Positions 30,510 to 40,134 of a DNA stretch of 64,000 bases are shown in pieces. The notes under the pieces were generated by a model that saw nothing but the letters and a program-made list of their open reading frames with translations, did not search any database and had not been told where the DNA came from. The translations under genes were made by a program, and so were the position numbers. Within the stretch, counting starts at the first letter, position 1, and every line of letters starts with the position of its first letter. The stretch comes from Paenibacillus ginsengarvi (GTDB taxonomy: Bacteria; Bacillota; Bacilli; Paenibacillales; NBRC-103111), in NCBI RefSeq assembly GCF_003626695.1, contig NZ_RBAH01000001.1, forward strand, positions 434,001-498,000. The letters run 5' to 3'.

Positions 30510-30684
30510 TCAGGTCGTCCTCCAGTTTCTCGTGCGGTTCTCCCCATTCTACTATACTATCCTTTGCAATAGTTGGAAAATGAAGCGGGAGGCGTGCAAA
30601 GTTAGCGATCCCTTTGCAGCCTCCCAATCGATTCAATCTCACAAGTTTATACAGCGGAAGCGAATCTGCCGAACCGCAGCCCGG

Positions 30685-30870
30685 TTAACGGGAACGGCCG
30701 CTCTTGCCGATTTTGCTGGCGGATGCCCATTCGCGGGCTTTCGCGCGGCATTCCCTTACACTCAGATTCTGAAATACGGGCTGAAGCCGGAGCAGGTCCA
30801 TCCTCGCTTCATATTCCGTGCTTGGCTTCGTAAGCCGTTTCTCGTCATAGTAAACTGCGAACAAGTTCAT
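30685..30870 (-). CDS. Small hypothetical protein, 61 residues
   Basis: A short basic protein starting MNLFAVYYDEKRLTKPSTEYEA by position; GGGAGG lies four bases before the ATG at 30870, better than the in-frame ATG at 30891. The middle holds LLRLQPVFQNLSVRECR and the end is Ser/Lys/Arg rich. No domain recognised. The ribosome site and lack of any competing gene give moderate support. Confidence 0.55.
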   Translation of the reverse strand: MNLFAVYYDEKRLTKPSTEYEARMDLLRLQPVFQNLSVRECRAKAREWASASKIGKSGRSR

Positions 30871-31083
30871 CCGACCTCCCGATCGATTCATAGTATCGCC
30901 GATCCAATCCCGTTCACACGGCTTTCGGCCTAAAAACGAATCCGCGGCGATTATCCCTCCATAATCTCGTATGTTTGCATTGTCCGGATTATGCGGACAT
31001 GGGGCGGGTTTTCTCGAATTTATCGCAAATATTATTAGTATTTTATCATAACAAGAACATTTGTTCTACACCATTTTCGCCCC

Positions 31084-31128
31084 AACGACAAAAAGCCCCT
31101 ACGGTTGGAGAGGCTGCAGCTTGTCGTT
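31084..31128 (-). terminator. Terminator of the GrpB/YbaK/XRE run
   Basis: On the minus strand AGCCTCT pairs with AGGGGCT followed by TTTTTG, nested in a longer AACGACAA/TTGTCGTT stem. It lies 20 bases after the GrpB-family stop. Confidence 0.75.
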
Positions 31129-31147
31129 ACACCGTTCAAGCCCAGAG

Positions 31148-31693
31148 TTAGCCGTCGGACGGACCGGGCTTCCATCCCGCTGCTTGCGACCATTCGTGGG
31201 CTTTCCGCAGAATTGCCCAGACTATCGGTCCTTTGCCTTCCACATACATGGCGCGATTATCGCGGTAAAGCTCCATGAGCCGATGCTTTTCCAGCGCGTA
31301 ATCCATGCAGTCCTTAGGGTGCCCGCGCAAGTAATCCCGGAACAACAGCGTCATCTGCTCCGCAAAGCTGCCCGCTTGCCTGACGTGGATATGGGTACGC
31401 CGCTTTCCCGGCTTTTCGCGGAAGTACCGCTTCGTCCTGTCGGGATTGTCCGCCCTGAATTCCAAACCCGCTTCCTCCAGCCTGGGTCCCCAGATCGCCA
31501 TATCGTCAAAACGCTCCACCGAAATCTGGATGTCGATAATCGGCTTGGCATCCAGCCCGGCAATCGAAGTCGAGCCTACATGATCGATTCGAAGAGCCGC
31601 TGTTCCGAGCAGCTGCCTAAGCGGCAATGCCGTTTCGAGAAAAAGGCCGTTCCACTCCGGATCGTGTTTCACTAATCTCCAGCCGTCTTCCAT
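31148..31693 (-). CDS. GrpB/UPF0157 family protein
   Basis: A 181-residue member of the nucleotidyltransferase-like GrpB family. It has the typical HVGSTSIAGLDAKPIIDIQI block, the GS..D..D pattern of nucleotidyltransferase folds, and HIHVRQAGS plus FRDYLRGHP. Its substrate is unknown; members near dephospho-CoA kinase act as fusions elsewhere. It is third after XRE-cupin and YbaK genes on the same strand. Confidence 0.9.
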   Translation of the reverse strand: MEDGWRLVKHDPEWNGLFLETALPLRQLLGTAALRIDHVGSTSIAGLDAKPIIDIQISVERFDDMAIWGPRLEEAGLEFRADNPDRTKRYFREKPGKRRTHIHVRQAGSFAEQMTLLFRDYLRGHPKDCMDYALEKHRLMELYRDNRAMYVEGKGPIVWAILRKAHEWSQAAGWKPGPSDG

Positions 31694-31751
31694 CGCTTGT
31701 TTTCCTCCGCAGTTCGCAGATTTAGAAGATGATCATCCGATCGTGAGGCGG

Positions 31752-32231
31752 TCAAGTAATACTTATCACCTGACCATCGGTCATCCGCACAAGTTCGTCT
31801 GGCGTTAGCTCGAATACCGCCTTCGGGTGACCGGCGGCAGCCCATAACGTCTTGAAGCTGAGCAGATCTTCGTCGATAAAAGTCAGCAGTTTGTCCCGAT
31901 GGCCGACCGGCGCCACACCTCCGATGACGAAGCCGGTGCGTTCGCGCACGAAATCCGCATCCGCCTTGACCAGCTTCTCTTGTACGATAGCGGAAACGTG
32001 CTTCTCATTGACGCGATTCGCTCCGCTCGCGACAACGAGCAGAGGCCGGTCCGATTGCGATAACCGGAAAATAATCGATTTGGCAATTTGCGCAGCGGCG
32101 CAGCCGATCGCATCCGCCGCTTCCTGAGCCGTACGCGCGCTATCCGGCAGCTCTATAACCCGGTTAGAGTACCCTAGCTCCTTCAATCGGTCCTGCACTT
32201 GCTGAGCGCTTTCTTTCAGCGGGTTTGACAT
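31752..32231 (-). CDS. YbaK/ProX-type aminoacyl-tRNA deacylase
   Basis: A 159-residue trans-editing domain. It has AQIAKSIIF with the key Lys, VNEKHVSAI and the loop GVAPVGH, all standard for YbaK/EbsC proteins that hydrolyse mischarged Cys- or Ala-tRNAPro. It follows the XRE-cupin gene by 41 bases and precedes the GrpB-family gene, likely one operon. No frameshift or missing motif seen. Confidence 0.92.
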   Translation of the reverse strand: MSNPLKESAQQVQDRLKELGYSNRVIELPDSARTAQEAADAIGCAAAQIAKSIIFRLSQSDRPLLVVASGANRVNEKHVSAIVQEKLVKADADFVRERTGFVIGGVAPVGHRDKLLTFIDEDLLSFKTLWAAAGHPKAVFELTPDELVRMTDGQVISIT

Positions 32232-32272
32232 GTTTGGTTTCTCCCTCTCTTTCTCTGATCCGATTTACGTAT

Positions 32273-32839
32273 TCAATAAACGTCGGCGTAATGCATCGTG
32301 ATATGCAGAACCGCTAGGCGATCGGATTCGTTCATGTAGCTGTGCGGGACACTTCCGGCAAAACGGATAGCTTGCATGGCTCCCAGCGTATACGCCTCTC
32401 CGTTCACTTCGATCCGAAAGACTCCCGAAACGACCGCGATATATTCCCGAACGCCCGTTCGATGCGGGGATGACGTGTAACGGCCGCCCGGATCAACTTC
32501 CATTGTAAACGTCTCGATCCGCGTTTGAGGATCGAAAGGAAACAGCACGTACACTCGGCACGTTCCATTATCCTCGGTCACATCCGGTACGTCCTTCCTG
32601 GCGGCAATCGTAACGGCCGCATCATCGTCCTTAAGCAGGGAAGAGAACGAAATGTTCAGACCGGTGGCGATCTTCCAAACGGTTGTCACGGTCGGCTGCA
32701 GGTCGCCCCGCTCGATCTGGTGCAGCGTCCCCTTGCTCACATTCGTCAAGCCGGCCGCTTTGTCCAAGCTAAGTCCCATTTGCTTGCGAATGCTTTGCAA
32801 ATTGTGCCCGATGCGAACATGGATCGGTATCGTGTCCAT
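32273..32839 (-). CDS. XRE family regulator with C-terminal cupin
   Basis: A 188-residue regulator: helix-turn-helix of Cro/XRE type in residues 8-62 (IRKQMGLSLDKAAGLTNVSKGTLHQIERGD) and a small cupin in 105-180 (VREYIAVVSGVFRIEVNGE, GSVPHSYMNES). Such proteins sense a small ligand and control nearby transport or catabolic genes. It is first in a three-gene set with YbaK and GrpB-family genes and probably regulates itself. Ligand unknown. Confidence 0.92.
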   Translation of the reverse strand: MDTIPIHVRIGHNLQSIRKQMGLSLDKAAGLTNVSKGTLHQIERGDLQPTVTTVWKIATGLNISFSSLLKDDDAAVTIAARKDVPDVTEDNGTCRVYVLFPFDPQTRIETFTMEVDPGGRYTSSPHRTGVREYIAVVSGVFRIEVNGEAYTLGAMQAIRFAGSVPHSYMNESDRLAVLHITMHYADVY

Positions 32840-32903
32840 GAAAACGGCATCCCCCTCTCATCATTTCGTTTAGTATACTATACAAATATAACTCAATACA
32901 ATA

Positions 32904-32931
32904 CAAAAAAAGGCCTGCCGGCAATCGGCAG
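32904..32931 (-). terminator. Terminator of selO
   Basis: CTGCCG ATTG CCGGCAG on the minus strand with a downstream run GGCCTTTTTTTG. Located between selO and the XRE gene. Confidence 0.88.
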
Positions 32932-32953
32932 ACCCATAGGTTAAAGCGACCCA

Positions 32954-34432
32954 TCAAGTCCCGCAGAACGTTCGGTATGGACTCGTCGAGCTTGTAGGCA
33001 GCACATAGCAATCGTCCTGAGCCACAGAATAATCATAAGGCTTCGCGAGTGCGTCAAGAAGCTTCTCGAGCGGACTGTAGTTCCCTTCCTCCGCCGCGGC
33101 CTCCAACGCTTCCTCGACCCGGTGATTGCGAGGGATTACCGCCGGATTGCTGGTGCGCATCAGCTCAAGCGACAACGCTTTCGACTCCGACTGCCGATTC
33201 AGGCGCGCCTGCCTCATCTCCTGCCACCGGGTGAACGGCTCGGTGCCGAACAGAACCGTACGCTCCGGCTGCTCCATCGTCAAAGCGCGAAACGTATTGG
33301 TATAGTCCGCTCGATGGCTCTGCATCATACGCAAAAGGCTGTCAATCAGCGATTCGTCTTCGGGCTCCTCGCCAAACAAGCCGAGTTTGGCTCTCATACC
33401 TGCTAGCCAATAACGCGGATACAGCTTCGTAAATCCGGCTATTTCCGCTTCGGCCAGCTTGATCGCCTGCTCCTCGTCTTCATGCAGCAGCGGCAGCAGT
33501 GCTTCCGCGAATCTCGCAAGATTCCATGCGGCAATGCGCGGCTGATTGCCGTACGCATAACGCCCGTTTTGGTCGATAGAGCTGAATACCGTAGCAGGAT
33601 CGTAGGCATCCATAAAAGCGCAAGGCCCGTAATCGATCGTTTCCCCGCAAATCGACATATTGTCGGTGTTCATGACCCCATGGATAAAGCCGACAAGCTG
33701 CCATTTGGCGATAAGCGACGCCTGGCGCTCGATCACGCCTCGAAGCAGAGCGAGGTAGCGGTTCCCGTCCGCCGCAAGCGCATCCGGGTAATGTCTGTGC
33801 AAGGCGTAATCGGCCAATGCCCGAAGCTCCTCGGTTGTTCCCCGGTACGAAGCGAACTGGAACGTGCCGACGCGCAAATGACTGGAAGCAACGCGAGTCA
33901 AAACGGCTCCGGGCAGCTCGGCTTCCCGACGGATGGCTTCTCCGGTCGTCACAACGGCCAAGCTGCGGGTCGTCGCAATGCCAAGCGCGTGCATCGCTTC
34001 GCTAATGATATATTCCCGCAGCATCGGTCCGAGCGCAGCGCGTCCGTCGCCTCTTCGGGAGTACGGCGTCGGGCCGGAGCCCTTGAGCTGAATATCGACT
34101 CGCTTGCCTGACGGTGTGATCTGCTCGCCGAGCAGCAGTGCCCGCCCGTCCCCGAGCATCGCAAAATGACCGAATTGGTGCCCTGCATAAGCCTGAGCCA
34201 GTGGCTCCGCCCCTTCGGGAATCCGGTTGCCGGCCAGCACCTCCACGCCATCTGCCGCCTCAAGCGCTTCGGCGTTAAGTCCAAGCGACGCAGCCAGCGC
34301 TCGATTCAGAACGGCCAGCCGGGGCGCGCTTACCGGCTCCGGGATCATTTTCGTATAAAACATATTCGGCAGCCGGGCATAGCTGTTGTCCAGGTTCCAC
34401 CCTGCTCCTGCGATCTTGTTCGTGTTCGTCAT
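32954..34432 (-). CDS. selO: SelO (YdiU) protein adenylyltransferase
   Basis: A 492-residue pseudokinase-fold AMP transferase. Expected blocks are [56 protein letters not shown] and [19 protein letters not shown], which hold nucleotide and metal ligands. It transfers AMP to protein Ser/Thr/Tyr and is linked to redox stress. AAGGAG lies six bases before ATG. The frame is complete and of usual length. Confidence 0.95.
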   Translation of the reverse strand: MTNTNKIAGAGWNLDNSYARLPNMFYTKMIPEPVSAPRLAVLNRALAASLGLNAEALEAADGVEVLAGNRIPEGAEPLAQAYAGHQFGHFAMLGDGRALLLGEQITPSGKRVDIQLKGSGPTPYSRRGDGRAALGPMLREYIISEAMHALGIATTRSLAVVTTGEAIRREAELPGAVLTRVASSHLRVGTFQFASYRGTTEELRALADYALHRHYPDALAADGNRYLALLRGVIERQASLIAKWQLVGFIHGVMNTDNMSICGETIDYGPCAFMDAYDPATVFSSIDQNGRYAYGNQPRIAAWNLARFAEALLPLLHEDEEQAIKLAEAEIAGFTKLYPRYWLAGMRAKLGLFGEEPEDESLIDSLLRMMQSHRADYTNTFRALTMEQPERTVLFGTEPFTRWQEMRQARLNRQSESKALSLELMRTSNPAVIPRNHRVEEALEAAAEEGNYSPLEKLLDALAKPYDYSVAQDDCYVLPTSSTSPYRTFCGT

Positions 34433-34530
34433 CGTATCTCCTTATGGATCGTCCTCTTATTACCAAAAGGACTACTCTTACTATGCGCAAACATGCCGCA
34501 TTCAAGTCCGAATACGGCGTCCGCGTTCCT

Positions 34531-35265
34531 TCATTTCTCTCTGAACAACAGCGCCCTGACGGCGAAACGCGGCAAAACGAGCTGTCTTCTCCATCTGGAC
34601 GGCTGCCGAAGCAGACGGTACAGCCATTCGATATTCAGCCTCTTCCAAACGTCCGGCGTTTCCTTCACTTTCCCGGCAATGACATCCAGACTGCCGCCGA
34701 CACCAATGGCGATTTTGGCGCCCAGCCGCCCCTTGTATTGGTGAATCCAGCGCTCGGCATACGGAGCGCCTAGCGCAACGACCAGAACATCCGGTTTCAG
34801 TCCCGCAATCTCCTCGACGATCGCGCCTTCGTTGTCCGGTGTAAAGTAGCCGTGATGCCTTCCCGCTATGTTCACGTTCGGATATTTTACGGAAATAACG
34901 TCGCAGCATTTCTCATTCGTGGCGGCGTCTGCCCCCAGGAAGTAAAACGACCACCCTTTTTCATTACCGTTATGGAGCAGCCGCAGTAGCGTATCGTAGC
35001 CGGTAACTCTCTCCGGTATGCCTCCTCCCCGGATTCGGGACACCATAACAATACCGATGCCGTCGGCCGTAATGAGCCCCGCTTCGTCTACGATGGAACG
35101 CAGCGATTCGTCCTTCTGACAAGCCATCGTGATTTCCGGGTTCACGGTGATGACATGAAACAGCTCCGGCCGTTTTTGTTCAATGACCTGACTCAGCAGC
35201 TCGACCGTGCGGTCCAGCGTTATTTTCGGGAACGGGATCCCCATCACCTTGGCGTACTGATTCAT
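34531..35265 (-). CDS. WecG/TagA/CpsF family glycosyltransferase
   Basis: A 244-residue GT26 enzyme. MGIPFPKITLDRTVELL, TVNPEITMACQKDESL, ADGIGIVM and ALGAPYAERWIHQ are conserved TagA blocks. TagA adds N-acetylmannosamine to undecaprenyl-PP-GlcNAc, the first committed step of wall teichoic acid linkage; other members act in capsule or enterobacterial antigen synthesis. ATG at 35265 is preferred over a TTG at 35286 because GAGGGTGG stands eight bases upstream. The C-terminus is basic (RRQLVLPRFAVRALLF), as in membrane-bound TagA. No teichoic acid neighbours are in the window. Confidence 0.92.
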   Translation of the reverse strand: MNQYAKVMGIPFPKITLDRTVELLSQVIEQKRPELFHVITVNPEITMACQKDESLRSIVDEAGLITADGIGIVMVSRIRGGGIPERVTGYDTLLRLLHNGNEKGWSFYFLGADAATNEKCCDVISVKYPNVNIAGRHHGYFTPDNEGAIVEEIAGLKPDVLVVALGAPYAERWIHQYKGRLGAKIAIGVGGSLDVIAGKVKETPDVWKRLNIEWLYRLLRQPSRWRRQLVLPRFAVRALLFREK

Positions 35266-35400
35266 TCCGGCATCCACCCTCGACAATTGAAATCTTCCTT
35301 ATTCTAGCATAACGGATCTCGCCGCAAGAAGCGAAACTTTACAAACCGCCGAATCGATCCAGGAAAGGATTCGCGCAAATGATGTCGAATTATCTTCCCT

Positions 35401-38400
35401 ATGAAACGAATAAGGAAACTTTCCCTCAAACATGTAACGATCATCCTCCTGATTTTCGGCGTTTTGCTTGCTCTGCGCTTGGCCTGGTCCGAAATGTTCC
35501 ATTCGGCGGAACCTCCGAAGATCGTACAAGGCGTACTCGACATGCGCGGAATCGATCTGGAACGTTCTCCGACGTTTTTTTTGAACGGCGAATGGTTACT
35601 TTATCCTGAACAATTAAAATCAAGCGGGCAAATTCAATCTGAACAAAGCTTTGCACGCCCGATTCAAGTTCCCGGAGATTGGAGGAACGCGCTGGCTGAA
35701 GAGGCCGGCAGCTCCTATGGCACCGGAACGTACCGGCTGCGAATTTTGACCGATCCGCTGAAACAACCTGTATCGTTCTGGTTTCAAGGACTTCAGGCCG
35801 CGTCGGAAGTGGAGTTAAACGGAATTCCTTCCGGAGGTCTCGGCAAGCTGGCAACGAACGCAAACGGATACACGCCGAGCAACGTTTCTTATTCAACATC
35901 TTACTTCTTAGAAGACTCGACCGAGATCGAGCTGCTCATTCGCGTGGCTAACTTTGACTCTCCCCTTAGCGGAGGGATTCTGCGATCGATTCGGTTCGGT
36001 TCTTCCGCTTCGCTGGACTATGTCCGCTGGTATTCGATCGGCTTCCAGCTCGTTACATTTATGATTTTGCTGCTTCACGGCTTGTACGCCGGTATTATGT
36101 ACTTGTTCAATACGAAGGAGCACGGCCTGTTGTTCACCGGTCTGCTGACTTTTTCGGTCGGAATAGCCGTGCTGATCGGTCACGACAACGTGCTCATGTT
36201 ATGGCTGCCGGTCAATTATACTTGGGGGATCAAGATCAGGCTGATCGCTCTCCTGTGGCAAAACCTGTTCATTCTGATTTTGTACAGGGCATTCAGCTTC
36301 GCTCCGCCCCGAAACGCCTGGTTCCGCGCCTATACCGCCCTGCTCGTCGTGTTCACGGGGGTTCTGCTTGCCGCTCCGACTGCGTGGGTCAACGTTATCA
36401 TCGATGTGAAGCTGTTCCTTGCGATCTATTTGATTCCATATTTCTGGTTTCTTTATATCGTCGGGGCAATGACTATCAAAAAACAGCCCGACAAGGACGT
36501 CATTTTCCTGCTGCTGACCGCCGCGGGCATTTTATCCAATGTGACCTGGAGCCTGTTCGAGTCGTATCTCGATGTGACTACCGTCTATTATCCGATCGAC
36601 ATTATAGTAGCGATCACCGGCTTTTCCACATATTGGTTCAAAAAATATATACAAAACTCCAGGGAAAACGCCATCTTAAACGAACAATTGAAAAAAGCCG
36701 ACAAACTGAAGGACCAGTTTCTGGCGAACACCTCGCACGAGCTGCGAACGCCGCTGCACGGCATCATGAACATCGCCGAGTCCGTTGTTGCCAAAGAGAA
36801 AGCGAGAATGAACGGGCACAGCGTCAAAGATATGGAGCTGCTCATCACGTTAAGCCGCCGGATGTCCAATATGCTCGGCGATCTGCTCGACGTCGCCCGG
36901 CTTCAGGAGCATCGTATCGCCCTTCAACTCGAGCCTTTGCAAGTGCAATCGGTCGTTCCCGGCGTAATCGCCATGCTGAAATATATGACCGAGGGCAAGC
37001 CGGTCCGGCTGGAGATGAATATCGCGGAGTCGATGCCGCCGGTTTGGGCCGACGAGAAAAGACTCGTGCAAATTTTGTACAATCTGCTTCATAATGCGCT
37101 CAAGTATACCGAACAGGGAACGATTGCCGTTTCCGCCGAATATCGGGGGACGGCTGCGTCCATTCACGTATCCGACACCGGAGTCGGGATGAACGAAGCG
37201 ACGATGGCGCGAGTGTTTCTTCCTTATGAGCAAGGGGCGTACGGCATTAACGACGGACGCGGCATCGGGCTCGGCTTGAGCATTTGCAAGCAGCTCGTGG
37301 AGCTGCATGGGGGCGAAATTACGGTCCGCTCCGCACCGGGTAAAGGTTCTGTCTTCAGCTTCGATCTGCCGCTCGCCGCCGGAGCGAGTATATCTGCGAA
37401 GAGCAGCGGCAGCAGTTATGCGCCCCCGGTCGCGATGAACGACGCCGCAGCAGCGGAGAGCCCTGAAGCCGGCTTGATGGGAGCGGCAGGCGAACGAATA
37501 CCTTCGGATCTCGCGGCTCCATCGTGGAACGGCGCCGAGATGAACATTCTTGCAGTCGACGACGACCCTGTCAATCTGAACGTGCTCGCCGGCATTTTGT
37601 CCGCGGAGCCGTACCGGGTAACGATCGCCCACTCCGCACACGAAGCGTTGGAGCTTCTGGGCACGCGCCAGTGGGATCTGCTCATCGCCGATGTGATGAT
37701 GCCGCATATGTCCGGGTACGAGCTGACGCAAAAAGTCAGGGAACGCTACTCCGTATCGGAGCTTCCCGTTCTGCTGCTGACGGCGCGCAGCCAGCCTGCG
37801 GACATCTATACCGGCTTCTCGTCAGGGGCGAACGATTATGTGACGAAGCCGGTAGATGCTATGGAGCTGAAATATCGAATCCGGGCGCTGACGATGCTCA
37901 AGCACTCCGTCAACGAACGTTTGCGCATCGAGGCCGCTTATTTGCAAGCGCAAATCCAGCCGCACTTTTTGTTCAACACGCTGAACTCGATCATGGCATT
38001 AAGCGACATAGACACGGAAAAAATGCGCAAGCTCGGCGACGCGTTCGCCTCCTTCCTGCGCATCAGCTTTCACTTCCTGAATACGGGGGAGCGGGTCGAG
38101 TTATCCCACGAGCTGGAGCTGGTCAAAGCGTACTTGTATATCGAGAAGGAGAGGTTCCCCGAAAGACTCACCGTCGTCTGGGAGGTAGAACCGGGTATTC
38201 GCCTTGTACTTCCTCCGTTATCCATACAGCCGCTAGTTGAAAATGCCGTGAAGCATGGACTGCTCACGTTAAAGAAGGGCGGCACGGTGCGTATCCGGAT
38301 CGCTCCGGAGAACGGCGGCACGCGCGTCGAGGTTATGGATAACGGGAAAGGGATGGGGCAGGACGAAGTCGGCTTGCTGTTAAGCCAGGCTGTAACGGGG

Positions 38401-38526
38401 AAAGGCGGCATCGGCGTCTTCAACACGAACCGCCGGCTGATTCAGTTGTACGGCCGGGGCTTGTCTATTGCGAGCAGCCCCGGGGCAGGCACGACCGTAT
38501 CTTTCGTAATACCGGACAACGGATAG
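35401..38526 (+). CDS. Hybrid sensor histidine kinase with two transmitter modules
   Basis: A 1041-residue sensor. Residues 11-28 are a membrane anchor; 40-200 an outside jelly-roll (7TMR-DISMED2-like: FFLNGEWLLYPEQL, VPGDWRN); 210-410 seven membrane helices (7TM-DISM). HisKA carries His446 (TSHELRTPLHG), with ATPase boxes NLLHNALKYTEQ and GRGIGLGLSICKQ. A receiver follows with phosphorylatable Asp764 (LLIADVMMPHMSGYEL). The C-terminus is a LytS/YesM-type kinase: QIQPHFLFNTLNS with His855 and VENAVKHGL plus DNGKGM. No good ribosome site precedes the ATG, so translation may be weak or start elsewhere. No partner response regulator gene is beside it. A terminator follows at 38543. Confidence 0.92.
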   Translation: MKRIRKLSLKHVTIILLIFGVLLALRLAWSEMFHSAEPPKIVQGVLDMRGIDLERSPTFFLNGEWLLYPEQLKSSGQIQSEQSFARPIQVPGDWRNALAEEAGSSYGTGTYRLRILTDPLKQPVSFWFQGLQAASEVELNGIPSGGLGKLATNANGYTPSNVSYSTSYFLEDSTEIELLIRVANFDSPLSGGILRSIRFGSSASLDYVRWYSIGFQLVTFMILLLHGLYAGIMYLFNTKEHGLLFTGLLTFSVGIAVLIGHDNVLMLWLPVNYTWGIKIRLIALLWQNLFILILYRAFSFAPPRNAWFRAYTALLVVFTGVLLAAPTAWVNVIIDVKLFLAIYLIPYFWFLYIVGAMTIKKQPDKDVIFLLLTAAGILSNVTWSLFESYLDVTTVYYPIDIIVAITGFSTYWFKKYIQNSRENAILNEQLKKADKLKDQFLANTSHELRTPLHGIMNIAESVVAKEKARMNGHSVKDMELLITLSRRMSNMLGDLLDVARLQEHRIALQLEPLQVQSVVPGVIAMLKYMTEGKPVRLEMNIAESMPPVWADEKRLVQILYNLLHNALKYTEQGTIAVSAEYRGTAASIHVSDTGVGMNEATMARVFLPYEQGAYGINDGRGIGLGLSICKQLVELHGGEITVRSAPGKGSVFSFDLPLAAGASISAKSSGSSYAPPVAMNDAAAAESPEAGLMGAAGERIPSDLAAPSWNGAEMNILAVDDDPVNLNVLAGILSAEPYRVTIAHSAHEALELLGTRQWDLLIADVMMPHMSGYELTQKVRERYSVSELPVLLLTARSQPADIYTGFSSGANDYVTKPVDAMELKYRIRALTMLKHSVNERLRIEAAYLQAQIQPHFLFNTLNSIMALSDIDTEKMRKLGDAFASFLRISFHFLNTGERVELSHELELVKAYLYIEKERFPERLTVVWEVEPGIRLVLPPLSIQPLVENAVKHGLLTLKKGGTVRIRIAPENGGTRVEVMDNGKGMGQDEVGLLLSQAVTGKGGIGVFNTNRRLIQLYGRGLSIASSPGAGTTVSFVIPDNG

Positions 38527-38542
38527 AACGGAAAACGCAGGG

Positions 38543-38575
38543 AAGTCCCTGACCGAAGCGGTCGGGGACTTTTGT
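38543..38575 (+). terminator. Terminator of the hybrid kinase gene
   Basis: AAGTCCCTGACCG pairs with CGGTCGGGGACTT around AAG, then TTTGTTGTTG. Confidence 0.9.
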
Positions 38576-38624
38576 TGTTGCGAGACTCGGCGCGGCACCG
38601 TTTCCCCAAACACCGGGCCAGTGC

Positions 38625-39278
38625 TTACACACTGCGGCGGTTATACAGAAACACCGACAGCAGACAAGACAGCAGCAGCAGGAAGAATCCGCCTCCGATG
38701 CCCCATAAAGACAGATTTCCGTCGTCCGCAGCCAGCACACGGCGGATTACGCCGCCGGCGTTAATCCCCGACCATTCGGCAATACGCAGCAGCAGGACAA
38801 CGGCGCCGCCTACCGTAAACAGGACGATCACGTCAAGCACCTGCACGAGCCGGGCGCCTAAAGCAAAAAACAACGGGAAGTAGATGGAATAAAACACAAG
38901 CAGCACCGCAATCGTGATCGAAACCGAACGGTTGTCGAACCAGGGCATTTCGTCCGTCGGCAGCACGAGACCGGCAAGCAGCCGCCATAGCGAGGTGAGG
39001 GCGAAGGCGAGTGCCATAAAAAGCACGATTCCACAGTATTTCGAGACGACGATATCGGTTCTGCGCAGCGGAAACGAAACGAGCATCCGGCCGTTGTTGT
39101 TTCTCTCGTCCATTTTGCTGGAGACGACGATCAAAAAATGGCTGAAAATAGCGGCCGGGACCGAAAGCGGCATCCCCTCGAAAGCGCCAAGCACGAAAAA
39201 AACGACGCCGACGAAAACGAAGCCGAGCATGATGAAACGTTTCTGAATGCGAAAATCTTTAACGAGAAGCTGCACCAT
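38625..39278 (-). CDS. ABC-2 type transporter permease
   Basis: A 217-residue protein with six hydrophobic segments (for example FIMLGFVFVGVVFFVLGAF and SVSITIAVLLVFYSIYFPLF) and a short charged start MVQLLVKDFRIQKRF typical of ABC-2 permeases that export lipids or peptides. The ATG at 39278 has GGAGGAC nine bases upstream and overlaps the ATPase gene by 20 bases. Last gene of a GntR-ATPase-permease operon. Confidence 0.9.
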   Translation of the reverse strand: MVQLLVKDFRIQKRFIMLGFVFVGVVFFVLGAFEGMPLSVPAAIFSHFLIVVSSKMDERNNNGRMLVSFPLRRTDIVVSKYCGIVLFMALAFALTSLWRLLAGLVLPTDEMPWFDNRSVSITIAVLLVFYSIYFPLFFALGARLVQVLDVIVLFTVGGAVVLLLRIAEWSGINAGGVIRRVLAADDGNLSLWGIGGGFFLLLLSCLLSVFLYNRRSV

Positions 39279-40134
39279 ACCGATGTCCTCCCTCCTGCGT
39301 AAACATGACGATATCGTCCAGCGTCGGCTTCTCCACCACATACGGCGAAGCGAAATCATCCGCTCGCAGCGGATCTTTGGCGAGCAGCGCCTCGAACCCC
39401 AGCTGCGATTGCCGCAAGCCGGCGTAAGGCAGCGGGTTTTGCTCGAGCAGCGCGACAGGGCCCTTTACCAGCAAGTAACGCTCGAGCAGTTCTTCCTTCG
39501 TGCCGCTGAACCGAAGCTCGCCTCCGCCGATGTACACGATATAATCCGCTATCCGATCCAGATCGGCGCACAGATGGGTCGAGAACAAAACCGTCTTGCT
39601 CCCGTCGCGGATATAGTCGCTCAGGATCGATAAGATGTCCCGGCGGAATACGGTGTCGAGTCCGGACGTCGGCTCGTCCATAAGCAGCAGCTCCGGCTCG
39701 TGCGCCAGTGCTGCGGCAAGCGCAAATTTCGCCTTCATGCCCTTGGACAAGTCGCGGATTTTTTTCCGCTCGGGCAAGCCGAAGTCGTGCAAATAACGCT
39801 GGAACGCCCGCTCGTTCCATGTCGGGTAAAAGGAGGCGATAATCCGCTTCATCTCGCGAATCGTCAGATGGCCGTAGAACACATCCTCGTCGTATACGAA
39901 GCCGATGCGCCGCTTAATATCGCGTTCGTGGCTGCGGTACGATTGCCCGAACACAAGCACCTCTCCCCGGTCGGGCTTGATCATATTCATGATCGAGCGG
40001 ATCAGCGTCGTTTTGCCCGAGCCGTTCGAGCCGATCAAGCCGGTAATATACCCGCCCTCTACATGAAAGTTCATATCCCGCAGCGCGAAATCTCCGTTAC
40101 GCTTCTGAAACTGCCGAAACTCGATAGCCCGCAT
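39259..40134 (-). CDS. ABC transporter ATPase, YtrB-like
   Basis: A 291-residue ATPase with Walker A GSNGSGKTT, signature DLSKGMKAKFALAAALAH, Walker B LLLMDEPTSGLD and FSTHLCAD. The shape of the signature (LSKGM rather than LSGGQ) is typical of drug or lantibiotic type ABC-2 exporters. Its ATG overlaps the stop of the GntR gene (TGATG) and its end overlaps the permease gene. Likely role: removal of a membrane-active compound or cell-envelope response. Confidence 0.93.
   Translation of the reverse strand: MRAIEFRQFQKRNGDFALRDMNFHVEGGYITGLIGSNGSGKTTLIRSIMNMIKPDRGEVLVFGQSYRSHERDIKRRIGFVYDEDVFYGHLTIREMKRIIASFYPTWNERAFQRYLHDFGLPERKKIRDLSKGMKAKFALAAALAHEPELLLMDEPTSGLDTVFRRDILSILSDYIRDGSKTVLFSTHLCADLDRIADYIVYIGGGELRFSGTKEELLERYLLVKGPVALLEQNPLPYAGLRQSQLGFEALLAKDPLRADDFASPYVVEKPTLDDIVMFTQEGGHRYGAASR

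Noticed and set aside
35379..35609. Small plus-strand frame before the sensor kinase
   Set aside because: It overlaps the kinase gene in another frame and has no motif or better ribosome site.
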